Both the position numbers and the translations under genes were made by a program. Under the pieces are notes generated by a model. It was not told where the DNA came from and did not search any database. It saw nothing but the letters and a program-made list of their open reading frames with translations. Shown here in pieces: positions 52,294 through 61,932 of a DNA stretch of 64,000 bases. Within the stretch, counting starts at the first letter, position 1; the number at the start of each line of letters is the position of its first letter. The DNA lies in the NCBI RefSeq assembly GCF_002846555.1, contig NZ_PJMS01000001.1, forward strand, positions 5,549,501-5,613,500, in the 5' to 3' direction. The stretch comes from Aquimarina sp. MAR_2010_214 (GTDB lineage Bacteria; Bacteroidota; Bacteroidia; Flavobacteriales; Flavobacteriaceae).

Positions 52294-53580
52294 CTATAGT
52301 GTTTTAGCAACTTTTTGCACTGCTGCAATAGTTTCATCCAGATCTTCATAAGTAAGCGCCTCGGTTATAAACCAGGTTTCAAAAGCGCTTGGTGCAATAT
52401 AAACCCCATTATTTAGCATTCCATGAAAAAACTTTTTAAAGGTATCATTATTGCCTTTTGCAGCAGTATCAAAATCCACTACCGCATTCTCGGCAAAATG
52501 AACTGAGATCATAGAACCTATTCTATTGATCGTATACGTGATATTATGCTCATCCAGTGCATTTGCAATTCCATGATGTAAGTATTCGGTTTTATCAGCC
52601 AGGCTTTTAAAAACCTCTGGGGTATTATTCAACTCAACAAGCATTGTTAATCCAGCTGCCATTGCTAATGGATTACCACTCAAAGTTCCAGCCTGATACA
52701 CTGGACCAAGTGGAGCCAAGTGATCCATAATTTCAGAACGTGCTGCAAAAGCTCCAACAGGTAAACCTCCTCCAATCACTTTACCAAAAGTAACGATATC
52801 GGCATTTACACCTGTAAGTTCTTGTGCTCCTCCTTTTGCTAATCTAAAACCGGTCATTACCTCATCAAAAATTAACAGTATATCATGGGAATCACATAGT
52901 GACCTAAGTCCTTCTAAAAACCCTTTTACTGGAGGGATACATCCCATGTTTCCTGCAATAGGTTCTATAATAATACAGGAAACTTCTTCTTTATTAGACA
53001 TGATAATACGCTCCACATGATCCAAATCATTATATCTTGCCAATAAAGTATCTTGCGCTGTTCCTTTGGTTACGCCAGGACTGTTAGGGCTCCCGAAAGT
53101 AACTGCACCACTTCCTGCTTGGATCAGGAAAGAATCGCTATGTCCGTGATAACATCCAGAAAACTTGATAATCTTATCCTTTCCTGTATATCCACGTGCC
53201 AATCGTACAGCACTCATACAAGCTTCGGTACCCGAGTTCACAAATCGTATCTTATCAACATTAGGCACCATTGAAACTGCAAGTTCTGCAATCTGAGTTT
53301 CAATCTCTGTAGGCATTCCAAAACTAGTTCCTTTTTTGGCTTTATCGATCACCGCATTCACTACCGGTGGATAGGCATGTCCCAAAATCATTGGTCCCCA
53401 GGAATTGATATAATCAATTAATCGGTTACCATCCTCATCATATAAATATGCTCCTTTGGCTTCTGTAACAAATATAGGATCTCCTCCTACAGCTTTGAAG
53501 GCTCGTACTGGTGAATTAACCCCTCCCGGGATCACTTTTTGCGCTGCTGCAAATAATGCGCTACTTCTTTTATAGATCAT
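52294..53580 (-). CDS. hemL: Glutamate-1-semialdehyde 2,1-aminomutase
   Basis: The 428-residue class III aminotransferase converts glutamate-1-semialdehyde to 5-aminolevulinate in C5 haem synthesis, using pyridoxal phosphate. Family marks are [12 protein letters not shown] at the start, [39 protein letters not shown] and the PLP lysine in [18 protein letters not shown]. Length and order match HemL fully. The gene is the last of a minus-strand operon, two bases after the glucosaminidase gene. Confidence 0.97.
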   Translation of the reverse strand: MIYKRSSALFAAAQKVIPGGVNSPVRAFKAVGGDPIFVTEAKGAYLYDEDGNRLIDYINSWGPMILGHAYPPVVNAVIDKAKKGTSFGMPTEIETQIAELAVSMVPNVDKIRFVNSGTEACMSAVRLARGYTGKDKIIKFSGCYHGHSDSFLIQAGSGAVTFGSPNSPGVTKGTAQDTLLARYNDLDHVERIIMSNKEEVSCIIIEPIAGNMGCIPPVKGFLEGLRSLCDSHDILLIFDEVMTGFRLAKGGAQELTGVNADIVTFGKVIGGGLPVGAFAARSEIMDHLAPLGPVYQAGTLSGNPLAMAAGLTMLVELNNTPEVFKSLADKTEYLHHGIANALDEHNITYTINRIGSMISVHFAENAVVDFDTAAKGNNDTFKKFFHGMLNNGVYIAPSAFETWFITEALTYEDLDETIAAVQKVAKTL

Positions 53581-53582
53581 GC

Positions 53583-54461
53583 TTAATTAAAATCTTCTTC
53601 CTCTTCGTCGGCAGCTGCTACTTTAAGAACTTGTCCGACTGCAATGTTATTATTAACCAGTTTATTAAATGCTTTGAGTTCCTCTACAGAGATTTTATAC
53701 CTCCTAGAAATCGAATAAAGAGTATCTCCTTTTTTTACAGTATATCCATCCTTGTTAGAAACAGATGTTATAACTGCAACGGCTTCAATTTTTTTACTTC
53801 TTCTTAATGGTTTTGTACCAAGTACCTCATCGTCAAATTTATCTAAATCATAACGTTCTATAATGGCAATAAGTTTTTGTGGGTATTTCTTATCAGTAGC
53901 ATAGCCCGCTTCACGTAGACCACGTGCCCATGACTTATAATCTTTTTGACTAAATGTAAACAGTCTGGAATATCGTTTTCTATCTTTTAAAAATAGAGAA
54001 TGATCTCTAAAGGATTCACTTGCTCTATCATATTTTCTAAAACATTCTTGAGAACGATCATCATCATGATATACCCGATCTCCTTTCCAATCATGACATT
54101 TAATCCCAAAATGATTTCTTGCTCTTTGTGTAAGATCTCCATATCCGGCTCCAGATTCTAATATTCCTTGCGCTAATGTAATACTAGCCGGGATTCCGTA
54201 TGTTTTCATTTCGCTTTTGGCAATACTCGAGAACTCATTAATATAGCGTTGCACTTTATCGTTGTATGATAATACAGGAAGTGGTTTTTTGGTAGTATGC
54301 TCTTCTACTCTATTTTTTTCAGAATTTCGCTCAACCTTTGTTATAACCATCTGTTTAGGTTTAGGTTCTGGTTTACGCGTTCGTGAAGATGTTACTTTTT
54401 TGCTTCCTCCACAAGAAATCATAACCATAGCAATACATAACAATACAATAAATTTCCTCAT
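53583..54461 (-). CDS. Glucosaminidase-LysM cell-wall hydrolase lipoprotein
   Basis: From ATG 54461 ([17 protein letters not shown]) the 292-residue lipoprotein has a basic linker, a glucosaminidase domain ([21 protein letters not shown] with the catalytic Glu, [33 protein letters not shown]) and a C-terminal LysM domain ([20 protein letters not shown]). It cuts peptidoglycan glycan chains. A start at 54473 would overlap the upstream gene. It lies between the PLP enzyme and hemL, an order I recall as common in flavobacteria. Confidence 0.92.
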   Translation of the reverse strand: MRKFIVLLCIAMVMISCGGSKKVTSSRTRKPEPKPKQMVITKVERNSEKNRVEEHTTKKPLPVLSYNDKVQRYINEFSSIAKSEMKTYGIPASITLAQGILESGAGYGDLTQRARNHFGIKCHDWKGDRVYHDDDRSQECFRKYDRASESFRDHSLFLKDRKRYSRLFTFSQKDYKSWARGLREAGYATDKKYPQKLIAIIERYDLDKFDDEVLGTKPLRRSKKIEAVAVITSVSNKDGYTVKKGDTLYSISRRYKISVEELKAFNKLVNNNIAVGQVLKVAAADEEEEDFN

Positions 54462-54462
54462 T

Positions 54463-55410
54463 TTAATATTCAATTGTAATAAGGGGTAGTTTCTTTTTCT
54501 TTAATTTTTTATTCATTCCGGCTATCCCTTGCAAACCACCGGTATGAATGGCTAAAATACGAGTATTTTTCTTAAAAACACCTTTTTGTGCCATGTCAAA
54601 AATACCAAAAATCATCTTAACTGTATAGACTGGATCTAATGCAATATGTTGCTGATCCCTAAACATATTTATAAACTCAACTCCTTCCTTGTTTATTTTA
54701 CCGTATCCTCCAAAATGATATTCGTTAATAAGTTTCCAATTGGTTTTTGATGTATATTTCTTAATCTCTTTGTCGAGAAAATCCCCTTTTAAAGCAGGAA
54801 AGCCTATAACATTTTGATGAGGCGCTGTGCTATTAATAATTCCTGAAATTGTACCTCCTGTTCCTACTGCACTACAAATAATATCATAACCATTATCCTG
54901 AGCCGTTAATATTTCTTCACAACCTTTAACAGCTAGGTCATTAGTACCTCCTTCGGGAATGATACAACAAGAGCCAAATTCATTCTTTAACTCTTCTAAA
55001 AAAACTAAAGATGTTTTACCTCTATACTGTTCTCTACTAATAAATTTAAGACGCATTCCTTTAGCATGAGCAAATCGTAAGGTATCATTTTCTAATAGTG
55101 TTTTCTCCAAATCTTTACCTAATTCTTCTCCTCTAATAATTCCTATGGTTTGTAATCCCATAATTTCTCCCGCAGCAGCAGTTGCAGCAATGTGATTACT
55201 ATATGCTCCTCCAAAAGTAAGTACAGTTGCATAACCAAACCTTTTGGCTTCAATAAGGTTATATTTTAATTTTCTGAATTTATTACCCGAAACATCTTTA
55301 TGAATTTGGTCTTCTCTTTTAATGTCAAGAAAAATTTCGGCATTGTCCAAAATAGAATGAGTAATCGATTGATTTTTTGAAGGTAATGTCTCCGAAGAAA
55401 AAATGTGCAT
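54463..55410 (-). CDS. D-cysteine desulfhydrase/ACC deaminase-like PLP enzyme
   Basis: The 315-residue protein has the tryptophan-synthase-beta-like fold: ISVKREDQIHKDVSGNKFRKLKYNL with the PLP lysine in GNKFRKL, LTFGGAYSNHIAATAAAG, IPEGGTNDLAVKGCEEI and CSAVGTGGTISGI. This is the ACC deaminase/D-cysteine desulfhydrase family; most Bacteroidota members probably act on D-cysteine. Cytoplasmic. Its start directly follows the stop of the membrane protein gene at 55411. Confidence 0.88.
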   Translation of the reverse strand: MHIFSSETLPSKNQSITHSILDNAEIFLDIKREDQIHKDVSGNKFRKLKYNLIEAKRFGYATVLTFGGAYSNHIAATAAAGEIMGLQTIGIIRGEELGKDLEKTLLENDTLRFAHAKGMRLKFISREQYRGKTSLVFLEELKNEFGSCCIIPEGGTNDLAVKGCEEILTAQDNGYDIICSAVGTGGTISGIINSTAPHQNVIGFPALKGDFLDKEIKKYTSKTNWKLINEYHFGGYGKINKEGVEFINMFRDQQHIALDPVYTVKMIFGIFDMAQKGVFKKNTRILAIHTGGLQGIAGMNKKLKKKKLPLITIEY

Positions 55411-55737
55411 TTATCGATATTTAATAAAACTCCAGAGTTTTCTGTTTTTAAGATAATCAAGATTATCTTCGTTAAGATATGCTTCTCTTTCAAAAGAAAT
55501 ATTGCGATAGGCTTGCTGTAAATTTCGATATTGAATAACTCTAAAAAAATACTCTGTAAAGTAAAAAAAATAAAAAGGTATAACCAGTAGCTCTGCCTGT
55601 TGTCTCAAGTGGATTCTTTCATGATTAATAAAGACTTCATCCTCTTTAAGGAAAGAATTATTAACCACGATAAAAGGCCAAAGAGCAATACCAACAAAAC
55701 GGCGACCTATCAAATATTTGTTAACAACAATGGGCAT
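55411..55737 (-). CDS. Small membrane protein with HExxH motif
   Basis: From ATG 55737 (MPIVVNKYLIGRRFVG) the product has 108 residues, with an N-terminal hydrophobic part, INHERIHLRQQ (an HExxH zinc-protease-like motif) and a second hydrophobic segment (LLVIPFYFFYFTEYFF). A further ATG at 55773 would overlap the divergent DUF5522 gene. Such truncated M48/M56-like membrane proteins recur in flavobacteria, and whether they cut peptides is unknown. It is the first gene of the hemL operon. Confidence 0.72.
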   Translation of the reverse strand: MPIVVNKYLIGRRFVGIALWPFIVVNNSFLKEDEVFINHERIHLRQQAELLVIPFYFFYFTEYFFRVIQYRNLQQAYRNISFEREAYLNEDNLDYLKNRKLWSFIKYR

Positions 55738-55765
55738 ATAACTGCAAGATACTATTTTTGTAACT

Positions 55766-55942
55766 ATGGACAATCCTAAAAAAGTATTAACTCCAAAAGA
55801 AGGAGATTATTATATTACTCCAGAAGGGTATCGTTGTTTTACAGAACAATACCACCTAAGAAGAGGCTATTGTTGTGAGAGTGGTTGCAGGCATTGCCCT
55901 TATGGTTATGACAAAAAAACAAATAGTTATACTAAGAAATAG
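55766..55942 (+). CDS. DUF5522 small cysteine-rich protein
   Basis: The 58-residue frame reads MDNPKKVLTPKEGDYYITPE, then FTEQYHLRRGYCCESGCRHCPYGY. The CC-x3-C-x2-C cluster with the YH-RGYC lead-in is the DUF5522 pattern, probably a small metal-binding protein. It is divergent from the hemL operon, with starts only 28 bases apart, and a TATTTTTG box at 55753-55760 lies just ahead. The function is unknown. Confidence 0.88.
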   Translation: MDNPKKVLTPKEGDYYITPEGYRCFTEQYHLRRGYCCESGCRHCPYGYDKKTNSYTKK

Positions 55943-56066
55943 ATTAGGTATCTATCTCATGGTATGATTATTGTGGTTAAATTATATAAAGTAGCTATTG
56001 TTAAATCAATATCAAATGCTTTTAAAATGATTGATGAAAATGTATTTTCTTTCCCAATCATCATAG

Positions 56067-56074
56067 TATATTTG
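56067..56074 (+). promoter_or_regulatory. Bacteroidota-type -7 box before the DUF4136 gene
   Basis: TATATTTG fits the TAnnTTTG consensus and ends 21 bases before the ATG at 56096. A T-rich stretch (TTTTCTTT) at about 56046 may stand for the -33 box. Confidence 0.45.
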
Positions 56075-56095
56075 ATATTATAAAAAACTAGGATT

Positions 56096-56626
56096 ATGAA
56101 ATTTTTTTCCATTTTATCATTAATCCTTATCATAATTCTTAGTTCTTGCTCCACAGTGCGTGTTGCTTCGGATTATGATAAGCAGGCTGATTTTAACACC
56201 TATAAAAGCTTTGCATTTTACAAACCTGGAATCGACAAAGCAGAAATTAGCGATCTCGACAAAAAACGCATTTTACGTGCTATCGAAGCAGATATGACGT
56301 CAAAAGGTTTTGCAAAATCAGCAAACCCAGATATACTTGTGAGTATTTTCACAAAGACTCAGAAAAATGTAAATATCTATCAAAATAATTATGGATGGGG
56401 TTATGGATGGGGATGGAATCCTTGGTTCTGGGGTTCTGGATACAATACCGTATCTACCACTACCGAAGGCACCCTCTATATAGATCTTATAGACGCATCT
56501 AAGAAAGAATTAGTTTGGCAAGGAATGGGGTCTGCTGCTTTAACCAAAGATGTTAATAAAAAACAAGAGAAAATGAATCAGATCGTTGCAGCAATCTTAG
56601 AAAAATATCCTCCGCAAGAACATTAA
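56096..56626 (+). CDS. DUF4136 lipoprotein
   Basis: The 176-residue lipoprotein (LILIIILSSC) matches DUF4136: VRVASDYDKQADFNTYKSFAFYKP, RILRAIEADMTSKGFAKS, PDILVSIFTKTQKNV, a GWGYGWGWNPWFWGSG stretch, EGTLYIDLIDASKKELVWQGMG. These are envelope lipoproteins of unknown function, very common in Bacteroidota. A terminator follows. Confidence 0.92.
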   Translation: MKFFSILSLILIIILSSCSTVRVASDYDKQADFNTYKSFAFYKPGIDKAEISDLDKKRILRAIEADMTSKGFAKSANPDILVSIFTKTQKNVNIYQNNYGWGYGWGWNPWFWGSGYNTVSTTTEGTLYIDLIDASKKELVWQGMGSAALTKDVNKKQEKMNQIVAAILEKYPPQEH

Positions 56627-56654
56627 GAATAATACATTCTTACTTATATTAATA

Positions 56655-56692
56655 AATAGCCTTTCTTATCTATATAGAAAGGTTATTTTTTT
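56655..56692 (+). terminator. Terminator after the DUF4136 gene
   Basis: AATAGCCTTTCT (56655-56666) pairs with AGAAAGGTTATT (56676-56687, one G-T pair), followed by TTTTTG. Confidence 0.8.
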
Positions 56693-56727
56693 GTGTACAT
56701 TTATACTCAACATGATACTATAGATGT

Positions 56728-57339
56728 ATGCGTAATTTTTTACTCGGTGCACTTTTAACAGCACTTCTGGTGTTTGGAATCAAATATATTATTGATCAAT
56801 CTAATAGCCAAAAAACAGAAGTAACATCTTCTGGCCTTATTCTGGATCAAATCAAAAATGTAGGTAAACTTGTGGTTACAGAAGGACACTTTTCTGACAT
56901 AATTACTTATAAAAATGATAAGACTTATTTTAAAGTAATCTCATCAAAGAAAAAAATAATTGTAATGGTCAATGCCAATGTACAAGTCTCTTATGACTTA
57001 AGAAAAATTGAACACATTATTGATCAAGAAACAAAAACACTAACCATAACAAAAATTCCTTCTGCAGAAGTTAATATTAATCCGGAAATAAAATATCATG
57101 ATATTGAAGAAGGTGTCATCAATAAATTTAACCCCGAAGATCATAACGCTATACGTAAAATAGCGATGGCACAATTAAATGAAAAAGTAAAAAAATCTAC
57201 ACTCGTTACCAATTCACAAAATCGACTCATTAGTGAATTGCAGAAAATATATATTCTTACTAATTCTTTGGGTTGGACATTAAAATATCAGGATACAACG
57301 ATAGACAGTCAAATAGGCATTAAAGAATTTATATTTTAA
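56728..57339 (+). CDS. DUF4230 membrane-anchored protein
   Basis: The 203-residue protein has one N-terminal membrane helix (FLLGALLTALLVFGIKYII) and a periplasmic DUF4230 domain: LDQIKNVGKLVVTEGHFSD, KKIIVMVNANVQVSYDLRKI, and KITKIPSAEVNINPEI. The family is widespread with no settled role. It is a single gene between two terminators. Confidence 0.9.
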   Translation: MRNFLLGALLTALLVFGIKYIIDQSNSQKTEVTSSGLILDQIKNVGKLVVTEGHFSDIITYKNDKTYFKVISSKKKIIVMVNANVQVSYDLRKIEHIIDQETKTLTITKIPSAEVNINPEIKYHDIEEGVINKFNPEDHNAIRKIAMAQLNEKVKKSTLVTNSQNRLISELQKIYILTNSLGWTLKYQDTTIDSQIGIKEFIF

Positions 57340-57361
57340 AAATCTTAAACCATATATCAAA

Positions 57362-57393
57362 AAATATGGGAAGAATAAATTCTTCCCATATTT
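57362..57393. terminator. Bidirectional terminator hairpin
   Basis: AAATATGGGAAGA (57362-57374) pairs perfectly with TCTTCCCATATTT (57381-57393). It lies between the DUF4230 gene and the convergent nitroreductase gene and can serve both. Confidence 0.75.
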
Positions 57394-57549
57394 AAATTTA
57401 AAAAAAAATCTGAATTACAGAATTCATTTTGTCCCTTAAACTCTAGTGTTATTACAGATTTACAAATTTGTTACTTCTTTATAACGCTTTACTTTCTTTA
57501 TACCCTACCCTTTTACTAAAAAAAATAAAACAACTAACCTTTTTCAATC

Positions 57550-58242
57550 TTATTCATAAAAAACGGTCATTTCATCCAATCCTTTTCTTTTTAGATCTGG
57601 CACATAGGTAGGAAACTTAGGATAACCAACAGGGAGCAATAAAAAAGCTCTTTCATTAGCTGGTCTTTTAAGCACATTTGTCAAAAAATTCATAGGACTT
57701 GGTGTATGAGTTAATGTTACCAATCCAGCATTATGAATTGCAGAGATTAACATTCCGCAAGCAATTCCTATAGATTCATTCACATAATAGTTATTATGTT
57801 TATTTCCATTTTCTTCGAATTCATATGCTTTTTTGAATGCAATAATCAACCAGGGAGCAACTTCTAAAAAAGGTTTGTTCATATCGGTAGCTAGTGGTTC
57901 GAGGTCTTTTTTCCAACGTTCGCTCATCCTATCCCCATAGTTTGTTTTTTCTTCAATTTCTGCTTCTTTACGGATTTGAGTTTTTATGGCGGGATTAGAA
58001 ACAGCACAAAATGTCCAAGGTTGTTTATGAGCCCCAGACGGAGCAGTAGAAGCACTTTTAATAAGGTTTTCTATAACCTCCTTAGGAACGTGTTTATCAG
58101 AAAAATCTCTTACTGATCTCCTTTTATTAAGCCATTCATAAAATGAACTACTTTTTAAAACTAACTCTTCTTCAGAGAAAACATCAGCATGGTAAGAAAC
58201 ATGTTTATATCCATTGATGGTAATGCTACTTGGTGATTTCAT
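57550..58242 (-). CDS. Nitroreductase, iodotyrosine-deiodinase-like
   Basis: The 230-residue flavoprotein starts with a short lead and FYEWLNKRRSVRDFSDKHVP (FMN-binding arginines), then SASTAPSGAHKQPWTFCAVS, NYYVNESIGIACGMLISAI and a late LLLPVGYPKFPTYVPD. This pattern is nearest to bacterial iodotyrosine-deiodinase-like nitroreductases. It would reduce a substrate with NAD(P)H and FMN. It is transcribed after the FAD monooxygenase gene with 61 bases between them. Confidence 0.88.
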   Translation of the reverse strand: MKSPSSITINGYKHVSYHADVFSEEELVLKSSSFYEWLNKRRSVRDFSDKHVPKEVIENLIKSASTAPSGAHKQPWTFCAVSNPAIKTQIRKEAEIEEKTNYGDRMSERWKKDLEPLATDMNKPFLEVAPWLIIAFKKAYEFEENGNKHNNYYVNESIGIACGMLISAIHNAGLVTLTHTPSPMNFLTNVLKRPANERAFLLLPVGYPKFPTYVPDLKRKGLDEMTVFYE

Positions 58243-58303
58243 TTTTATAGTTTTGTATTATCGTTAATTATTACTTCAATATTCTTATCCTGCATTTATA
58301 TTG

Positions 58304-59446
58304 TTAACACACTTTTTCTAACTGATACATTTCATTCATTTTTTTCTGAATCAGGTTTTTTGGAATACTTTTTAATATAAAATTTCTCATTCCTTTTCCG
58401 TATTTCCAATGTGCCATTTTTCCCGTAGCCCAGGATTGTTTTACTATTGTATTTACTTTTTGTTTTCGTTTTTCTTGAAATAGCTGAAAAACATTGACAT
58501 TACCTTCGTTTTTAATAAGGTTACTCAAATAATAAGCATCTTCGATAGCTTGCGCTCCTCCTTGCCCCATATTTGGAGTTGTAGCATGACCTGCATCTCC
58601 AATTAGACAAATGTTGTTTTTATACCAATGATTAAGTGGCATTAAATCACTGATATCATTTCTCACTATTTTATCTTGAGATGTAGCTGCGATGAGTTCT
58701 TTGACTAATGGATGAAAATTAGCGTATGTTTTCAAAAGCTTATCTTTTATCAATGTATCATCATCTTTTTGATTTGGCTTGCTTAATGAGACTGCAAACC
58801 AATACACTTTATCTTTGGCTACTTTTGAGACTCCAAATCGAATTTGATTCCCCCATAGTTCTATTCCTCTGTGCTCAAAATCAGCACTCATCGTATAATC
58901 AGCGATACCTCTCCAACAGGTTTGGCCAGAATATCTTGTTTTGCTTGATGGAAAAAGCTGATTTCGTATTTTAGAATTAATTCCATCGGCACCAATTAAA
59001 AAATCAGTTTCGACCTTAGAATCATCACTAAAAGTAACTAGAATTCGTCCTTCTTCTACTTCTTTAAATTCTTTAAACGATTTTCCCAGGTGGATTTTTT
59101 CTTTTGGAACTTGTTCAAGTAATAACTTCTGAAGTTCTGCTCTATGAATAGCAATGGTAGAATACCCAAACTTGTCTTTTACATCATCTTGAAAACTATC
59201 TGACAAAGGTGACAAATCAGATCTGCCTACGGTAACTCTATCGATAGAATTTCCTTTCGCTACAACATCTTCTAGTATCCCAAGCCATTCGAATACCTGT
59301 AAAGCGTTTGGAGCGAGCCAAATTCCTGCTCCTACTTCATTTAACTTAGGAGCTTTTTCGAATATCTGATACTCTATCCCACATTTTTCAAAAGCTAAAG
59401 CAGTAGTTAGTCCTCCGATTCCTGCTCCTACTATTGTATATCCCAT
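58304..59446 (-). CDS. FAD-dependent aromatic monooxygenase-like protein
   Basis: The 380-residue protein has the FAD-binding motif VGAGIGGLTTALAFEKCGI, the DG motif FLIGADGINSKIRNQLFP and the second FAD motif CLIGDAGHATTPNMGQGGAQAIEDA. This is the group A flavin monooxygenase family (salicylate or kynurenine hydroxylase-like, also TetX-like). The substrate cannot be told. It precedes the nitroreductase gene on the same strand, and the two may act on one aromatic compound. Confidence 0.9.
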   Translation of the reverse strand: MGYTIVGAGIGGLTTALAFEKCGIEYQIFEKAPKLNEVGAGIWLAPNALQVFEWLGILEDVVAKGNSIDRVTVGRSDLSPLSDSFQDDVKDKFGYSTIAIHRAELQKLLLEQVPKEKIHLGKSFKEFKEVEEGRILVTFSDDSKVETDFLIGADGINSKIRNQLFPSSKTRYSGQTCWRGIADYTMSADFEHRGIELWGNQIRFGVSKVAKDKVYWFAVSLSKPNQKDDDTLIKDKLLKTYANFHPLVKELIAATSQDKIVRNDISDLMPLNHWYKNNICLIGDAGHATTPNMGQGGAQAIEDAYYLSNLIKNEGNVNVFQLFQEKRKQKVNTIVKQSWATGKMAHWKYGKGMRNFILKSIPKNLIQKKMNEMYQLEKVC

Positions 59447-59709
59447 ATCTTGTTTTTATATTAAAATATAAAGGTTTTATTACATACAGAATAGAAAAAT
59501 ATGCCCTACACCTTAATCAAGAATAAGCTGTATTAAAACCTTTATTTATGGATTCTAAATTTACTCATTTTACAGCAGTTAAATCAAAGAATTTACAATG
59601 TTTCGTTTTGTGATTGGATTGTTGTTTTGTTAACAAGAGCATGAAAGTTCTCTCTATTTATTTTTATCACATATTCCCGATTATTTATATCAAAAATGTA
59701 GAAGTTCTT

Positions 59710-60174
59710 TTATTTTAATTCCATTAGTACTCGTTGTGAATTACCTCCGTAATAGTTTGAATCATTTTTAATAATTTCAAACCCTATTTTTTTATAAAAA
59801 TCAACTGCAGGACTATCTGGTTCAGTGGTCAAAACAATACTATTAATATCCAACTCATTAATTTTTTTTATAACTGTCGAAACTAATTTTAGGCCTATTC
59901 CTTGTTTTCTAAATTTCTTTTCAGTTGCCAGAGCGAGTACCCAGCCAACTTTCTCTTTAGGATTAATTCCTCCAAGAACATACCCTACTATTTCCTTTTC
60001 TTCATTTTCGGCAACAAGAAAATAATCTGAAAATAAATCATAATACTGCCTAATTACAAATAGTGGATAGTTCATTGGGGAAAATACATTTTCCTCAATT
60101 TTGTAAATTGCCTCCAGTTCACTTAATGCTACTGGTCTTATCGATATTTCCATTTGCTTTTTTTCTGTTATCAC
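59710..60174 (-). CDS. GNAT-family N-acetyltransferase
   Basis: The 154-residue protein (147 from the alternative ATG 60153) has the complete RimI-like GNAT pattern: ISIRPVALSELEAIYKIEENVF, GYVLGGIN, VLALATEKKFRKQGIGLKLV with the RxQGIG acetyl-CoA loop, and SPAVDFYKKIGFEIIKND. The substrate is unknown. Confidence 0.9.
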   Translation of the reverse strand: MITEKKQMEISIRPVALSELEAIYKIEENVFSPMNYPLFVIRQYYDLFSDYFLVAENEEKEIVGYVLGGINPKEKVGWVLALATEKKFRKQGIGLKLVSTVIKKINELDINSIVLTTEPDSPAVDFYKKIGFEIIKNDSNYYGGNSQRVLMELK

Positions 60175-60377
60175 ATTACTATATTTATGATCTTATTGTC
60201 ACCACTTATATGAGGTTAAAAAGTAATGCTTTCTCTATTACGTGTACAAATACCCCCCCTTTGATTGCTAAAATTATAAATTCTATTACCTCTAATTTAT
60301 TTTGAGCATTCATTTCATTTATTCACAATGTAATCTTTTACATATTTGCTAACGTTCTGTGTATAGTGCCTTTTTTA

Positions 60378-61802
60378 TCATTCGAGAATATCTCTAATTT
60401 CATTTATAAATTTTAATGATTCGGTTTCAATTTGCTTTGTTAAGATACTTGTATTATCAAAATTAAGCTTTTCTACTATTATATGGTCTATGATAGAAAG
60501 GCTGCTATCAATTGATTCTGCCAAATGGTATTTACTCCAACTACTGTCTTTAAATAACTCCCAATATTTCTTCCTAATATTTTTATTTTGACCAGATAAA
60601 CAAATTTCAAATCGCATCATCTTATGATTGAATATTATGACAAATTTTAATTTTTGTTTTTTCAATTCTTGAGTAGTCAAAGAAAAATAGGAAAAATCCA
60701 TATTCCCTTGATAAATGTTTCCTATTATAAAATTTGAAGCATATTCATTACGGAAATAAGTCCTTAATTCTTTGATGTAATTTACCAATTGACTATACTC
60801 CTTTTGTATCTGTCCTTCACTGATTTGCTTTCTATAATTGGATAAGTTCCCTTTATTTAATGTCGTATCATTTTTATCAAATTTAATTTTATTACTGTTC
60901 TCAAGAGGGATGCAGATGTCTACTATAAATTTTTGTTCAGGATGGGTTTTATGATCATTATGGTACACTTCAAAATATTCTCCATCTCTAAAGTTATAGT
61001 CATTCTCTATCACCCATATACAAATACTTTCCCATGCTTTTGAAAAGTCTTTTGCTTTAATTTCATAATGTCCAATAGCATAAATACCTTTTTGGATCAC
61101 AAGAGGCCTGATTTCTCCTTCTGCTTCAATATCTTTACTAATGGTAACGCATGCACTATATCTTACTTTTGAAGTCTGAGTCACATTGGGGTTATCGTGA
61201 TACACGGTAATTGCTTTAAAATCAGACACACTCAACACTTCTTTTTGAGTTCCCCATTCCATTAATCTTTGATACATATTACCAATTTTATCAAATTCTC
61301 CAATATGCATTATACCTGCAAGTTTTATCTCATGCAATTCTTTTACCGTTATTTGAGCATTCATATCAATCCATTTTTTAATGTTATCAATGCTGCAAAT
61401 GTATTTTTCCATTGTTAGAGGTTCTATACCAATCTTGCTAAGTACACTTATTCCTTCCGATTTAAACGCAGTAGGACTAATACCATAATATTTTTTAAAT
61501 GACCTTGAAAATGAGCTTTCACTATTGAAACCATAACTATAAGCAAGTTCCATTATAGATTTACTACTATCCACTAGCAAGATAGATGCAATACGTTCTA
61601 TTCGTTTTCTATTGACAAATTCGTTTAAATTCTCACCTACAATAACTGAAAACACTCTATGAAAATGATACGATGAATAATTGGCTTTTTCGGATAGCTG
61701 TTCAAGTGATAAATCTGCATCAAGATTCTCTTCAACGAAATCCAATACGTAGTTTATTCGTTTGATATATTCTCTACTTGTCTTGCTTATTTCAGATTGC
61801 AT
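60378..61802 (-). CDS. AraC regulator fused to GyrI-like and DUF7000-like domains
   Basis: From ATG 61802 (MQSEISKTSREYIKRINYVL) the protein has 474 residues in three parts. An AraC helix-turn-helix pair fills residues ~10-115 (LSLEQLSEKANYSSYHFHRVF, ELAYSYGFNSESSFSRSFKKYYG). A GyrI-like effector-binding domain runs ~145-305 (LAGIMHIGEFDKIGNMYQRL, FEVYHNDHKTHPEQKFIVDICIP). The last ~150 residues resemble DUF7000 (YIKELRTYFRNEYASNFIIG, GNIYQGNMDFSYF, MRFEICLSGQNKNIRKKYW). The AraC-GyrI pair senses small molecules in known members. The third domain usually stands alone. The DUF number is from memory. Confidence 0.8.
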   Translation of the reverse strand: MQSEISKTSREYIKRINYVLDFVEENLDADLSLEQLSEKANYSSYHFHRVFSVIVGENLNEFVNRKRIERIASILLVDSSKSIMELAYSYGFNSESSFSRSFKKYYGISPTAFKSEGISVLSKIGIEPLTMEKYICSIDNIKKWIDMNAQITVKELHEIKLAGIMHIGEFDKIGNMYQRLMEWGTQKEVLSVSDFKAITVYHDNPNVTQTSKVRYSACVTISKDIEAEGEIRPLVIQKGIYAIGHYEIKAKDFSKAWESICIWVIENDYNFRDGEYFEVYHNDHKTHPEQKFIVDICIPLENSNKIKFDKNDTTLNKGNLSNYRKQISEGQIQKEYSQLVNYIKELRTYFRNEYASNFIIGNIYQGNMDFSYFSLTTQELKKQKLKFVIIFNHKMMRFEICLSGQNKNIRKKYWELFKDSSWSKYHLAESIDSSLSIIDHIIVEKLNFDNTSILTKQIETESLKFINEIRDILE

Positions 61803-61932
61803 TTCTTCACTTGATTTTAATACAATTAAACACAACGATTTATGTATGAAAAATAGCACAAACAAGCACAAACCTTTTGTAAATATCTTACAATCAATTT
61901 TTTACACACTTAATTCCCTATTTGACCCTACT

